This document shows positions 6,686 through 8,196 of a stretch of 8,196 bases of DNA, piece after piece. The stretch is from Deltaproteobacteria bacterium (lineage in GTDB: Bacteria; Myxococcota; UBA727; JABDBI01): positions 1-8,196 of the forward strand of contig JAESQZ010000092.1 in the NCBI GenBank assembly GCA_016764955.1, in the 5' to 3' direction. The notes under the pieces were generated by a model, which was given only the letters and a program-made list of their open reading frames with translations, had not been told where the DNA came from and did no database searches. How positions within the stretch are numbered: position 1 is the first letter of the stretch; every line of letters begins with the position of its first letter. The position numbers and the translations under genes are program-made.

Positions 6686-7243
6686 ATGTTGGATGATGTT
6701 TGTCAGGAAGCTAAGTCTCAGATGGATAAAGCAGTTGCTACGTTAAAAAAGCATCTCGCTTCCATTCGTACTGGGCGTGCCAGTGTTTCGATTTTGGATG
6801 GTATAAGAGTTGATTATTATGGTAACCCAAGCCCAATTGGGCAGATCGCTTCTGTGACAGTGCCAGATTCTAGATCATTGATGATCAAGCCTTGGGACAA
6901 GATGATGCTCAAGGTGATCGAAAAGGCTATTCAAGAATCAAATCTTGGACTGACTCCAATGGTTGATAGTGATATTGTGCGTGTGCCAGTCCCATCGCTA
7001 ACAGAAGAGCGCCGAAAAGAATTTGTGAAACAGGCTCGCCAGCGAGGGGAAGATGCCAAAGTAGCCGTTCGAAATGCCAGGCGCGATGCTAACGAAATGC
7101 TGAAAGATGCCCTCAAAGATAAGAGTATCTCTGAAGATGATGAAAAACGTGGCCTAAAGACGACTCAGGATTTGACAGATACAGTAATCGCTGAAATCGA
7201 TGGGCTGATGCAGCACAAGGAATCAGAGATTATGGTGGTTTGA
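6686..7243 (+). CDS. frr: Ribosome recycling factor
   Basis: With EF-G, RRF splits the post-termination 70S ribosome. The protein is 185 residues, exactly the common RRF length. It contains LASIRTGRASVSILDGI with the conserved RTGRA, VDYYGNPSPIGQIASVTVPDSRSLMIKPWD (the beta domain), and the helical-bundle C-terminal half PSLTEERRKEFVKQARQRGEDAKVAVRNARRDAN. AGAGGAG ending at 6680, immediately before the pyrH stop, is a good ribosome binding site 5 bases from the ATG, so translation is probably coupled to pyrH. The frequent downstream genes uppS and cdsA are not present; instead a palindromic element begins 3 bases after the stop and the next gene is convergent. Confidence 0.97.
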   Translation: MLDDVCQEAKSQMDKAVATLKKHLASIRTGRASVSILDGIRVDYYGNPSPIGQIASVTVPDSRSLMIKPWDKMMLKVIEKAIQESNLGLTPMVDSDIVRVPVPSLTEERRKEFVKQARQRGEDAKVAVRNARRDANEMLKDALKDKSISEDDEKRGLKTTQDLTDTVIAEIDGLMQHKESEIMVV

Positions 7244-7245
7244 TT

Positions 7246-7325
7246 TGTCATCCCGGCCTTGAGCCGGGATCCAGTAATGTATGCCGCTAATCAGTGACTG
7301 GACCCCGCATCAAGTGCGGGGTGAC
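7246..7325. repeat. Palindromic element, TGTCA...TGAC family, copy 3 (mosaic)
   Basis: The left half is TGTCAT, hairpin CCCGGC-cttga-GCCGGG (7252-7268) and ATCCAGT, identical over 30 bases to copy 2. A centre of about 21 bases follows. The right half is mirrored: ACTGGA, hairpin CCCCGC-atcaagt-GCGGGG (7303-7321) and TGAC. The two hairpins have different stem sequences, so this copy is built from two non-identical half-elements facing each other. The right half is translated as the last residues of folB on the minus strand. It lies directly behind frr, so it may also mark the transcript end, though no T-tract is present. Confidence 0.85.
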
Positions 7326-7703
7326 GTCCTGGTGTGCGGGTGACGTCCTGGTGCACTGCAATACCACCCCAGCAGCACGTGCATTCTTCAAACACCCAGG
7401 CTTTTCTAGCCTAATCTCAACCTCTTTAATTCGCTCATCGAAATTTAAGCAGGCGTCTAATAATACTTGAGCCAATCTCTCTATAAGATTAAAGCTGCTT
7501 TTTTCGGCTGTATCAATTAGTGTAGCTTCTAGAGCTTCATAGTTGACTGTGTCGGTTATATTGTCTGTCTGCCTGGCGCTTAGCTCTAAGCAATCTAGCT
7601 TGATATTAAGCAAAAGCTCCTGAGGGGCATGGCGTTCATGATCATGAACACCAATCACGCAGGTTATTTTCAGGTCGCGGATATAAATTGCGTTAATTTC
7701 CAA
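7287..7703 (-). CDS. folB: Dihydroneopterin aldolase, with a repeat-derived C-terminal tail
   Basis: FolB cleaves 7,8-dihydroneopterin to 6-hydroxymethyl-dihydropterin and glycolaldehyde in folate synthesis. The 138 residues hold the start IYIRDLKITCVIGVHDHER with catalytic-site Glu23, VNYEAL with Tyr55, LIERLA with Glu75, and IRLEKPG with Lys101, all at the family's expected spacing. The family usually ends shortly after KPG...A..vGV.i.R, here about residue 116 (GVVLQ). The remaining 22 or so residues (from CTRTSPAHQ to GPVTD) come from a short tandem duplication and the palindromic element, which also supplies the TAG stop. The proposed start is TTG at 7701-7703. AGGAG lies only one base upstream, so an ATT two codons further in is an alternative. 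The start overlaps the sixA-like gene by 34 bases, suggesting one transcript. Confidence 0.9.
   Translation of the reverse strand: MEINAIYIRDLKITCVIGVHDHERHAPQELLLNIKLDCLELSARQTDNITDTVNYEALEATLIDTAEKSSFNLIERLAQVLLDACLNFDERIKEVEIRLEKPGCLKNARAAGVVLQCTRTSPAHQDVTPHLMRGPVTD
7315..7353. repeat. Short imperfect tandem duplication in the folB tail
   Basis: The unit TGCGGGGTGACGTCCTGGTG (7315-7334) is followed directly by the same unit lacking one G (7335-7353). The first copy overlaps the right end of palindromic element copy 3. The 19/20-base unit length means folB reads the two copies in different frames. Confidence 0.85.
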
Positions 7704-8158
7704 GCTCCTGCTTCGTGAATGGCCCTGGCCCAGTTGTCTCCATCATGAGTTAAGAGAGCTAGATTAGCTGGCGCGAAATCAACAAATTCATGTGAAAGGT
7801 GCTCTAAAAAAGACTCCATGGTTGGGTTGTGCCCAATTATTTGAAGTGTCTTAACGGGTGGGTTCTTGCTTCCAATGAAGTCGACAATTTCTGCAGGGCT
7901 TGCCTGATAAAGCGCATTGGTTTTTTCAATCTGTGGAAGGGGTTCTAGCTCTGCTGCAAAAAGATCACAGGTGTCCACAGTTCGTTTGGCATCACTGGCA
8001 AAGATTAGCTCAGGATGCCAGCCTTTAGAACTTGCAGTTTGTGCAACTCGAGCTACAGAGGCTTGACCCTTTGGGGTTAATGGCCTCTCGTGGTCTGGGG
8101 TTGCTTGGCTTGGTGCGGCACTTTCAGCGTGCCGCATGATCATTAGTTTTAGGGTCAT
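7670..8158 (-). CDS. sixA: Histidine phosphatase family protein, SixA-like
   Basis: This 162-residue cytosolic protein is of the phosphoglycerate-mutase-like histidine phosphatase family. SixA in Escherichia coli dephosphorylates phosphohistidine on signalling or phosphotransferase proteins. The N-terminal catalytic motif is MRHAES, with Arg9 and the nucleophile His10. The SixA-type spacer DHERPLTPKG follows. Then come SDAKRT with Arg59, the motif NALYQASPAEI, and IIGHNPTMESF with the second active-site His110. The compact length matches SixA rather than the larger mutases. The ATG at 8158 overlaps the stop of an upstream gene (ATGA), and the 3' end overlaps folB, so it sits in the middle of a tight minus-strand operon. 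The true substrate is unknown because small SixA-like proteins have diverse roles. Confidence 0.85.
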   Translation of the reverse strand: MTLKLMIMRHAESAAPSQATPDHERPLTPKGQASVARVAQTASSKGWHPELIFASDAKRTVDTCDLFAAELEPLPQIEKTNALYQASPAEIVDFIGSKNPPVKTLQIIGHNPTMESFLEHLSHEFVDFAPANLALLTHDGDNWARAIHEAGAWKLTQFISAT

Positions 8159-8196
8159 GGTTTTTGAATCGCCATAAAGAGCGTGCTATTTCCACG
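8155..8196 (-). CDS. C-terminal end of an unidentified gene
   Basis: On the minus strand the frame entering at 8196 reads RGNSTLFMAIQKP and stops with a TGA whose TG overlaps the ATG of the sixA-like gene (ATGA overlap). Such a four-base overlap is typical of coupled genes, which is the main reason for calling it. Thirteen residues are too few to assign a family, and other minus-strand frames are open over such a short stretch. Confidence 0.4.
   Translation of the reverse strand, partial: RGNSTLFMAIQKP

Noticed and set aside
7246..7353. CRISPR-like array behind frr
   Set aside because: There are only two short adjacent units with no spacers, plus a two-hairpin element; no array periodicity and no cas genes.

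Overview
This is a stretch of bacterial chromosome, mostly ordinary metabolic and housekeeping genes on both strands, with mid-range GC by eye. It is punctuated by short GC-rich palindromic repeats, some of which run into coding sequence. The UvrC protein has phrasings I associate with myxobacterial and other former deltaproteobacterial UvrC proteins (for example HQIGRC.APCVYPV and TDTRAFV). I therefore lean towards a Gram-negative of that broad group (Myxococcota or Bdellovibrionota-like), but this is a weak inference. No phage, plasmid, CRISPR, rRNA or tRNA signal was found.

Layout. Bases 1-183 (+) are the C-terminal end of a DppC/OppC-type ABC transporter permease. A 66-bp palindromic element (189-254) fills the gap to the convergent betA-like choline dehydrogenase (257-1894, -). 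betA and uvrC (1972-3585, +) are divergent and share a 77-bp region with overlapping candidate -10 boxes. uvrC carries one repeat inside its reading frame (2935-2975). A second repeat (3568-3618) supplies its last five codons and its stop, removing the usual C-terminal helix-hairpin-helix domain. An SDF-family dicarboxylate/amino acid symporter (3666-4916, +) follows and overlaps tail-to-tail with a divergent LarC-like protein (4905-5879, -). That gene is divergent from pyrH-frr (5979-7243, +), the UMP kinase and ribosome recycling factor pair. A third palindromic element (7246-7325) sits directly behind frr and supplies the C-terminal tail of the convergent folB (7287-7703, -). folB overlaps the end of a sixA-like histidine phosphatase gene (7670-8158, -), which itself overlaps the stop codon of a further gene running off the window.

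Function. The genes do not form one pathway. The recognisable pieces are peptide/solute import, choline oxidation to glycine betaine, nucleotide excision repair, organic-acid or amino-acid uptake, pyrimidine nucleotide synthesis, ribosome recycling and folate synthesis. The most unusual feature is the repeats: at least three protein-coding ends or interiors (uvrC interior, uvrC C-terminus, folB C-terminus) are made of repeat sequence. This resembles the protein-invading palindromic elements known from Rickettsia. I see no convincing multi-gene novel system.
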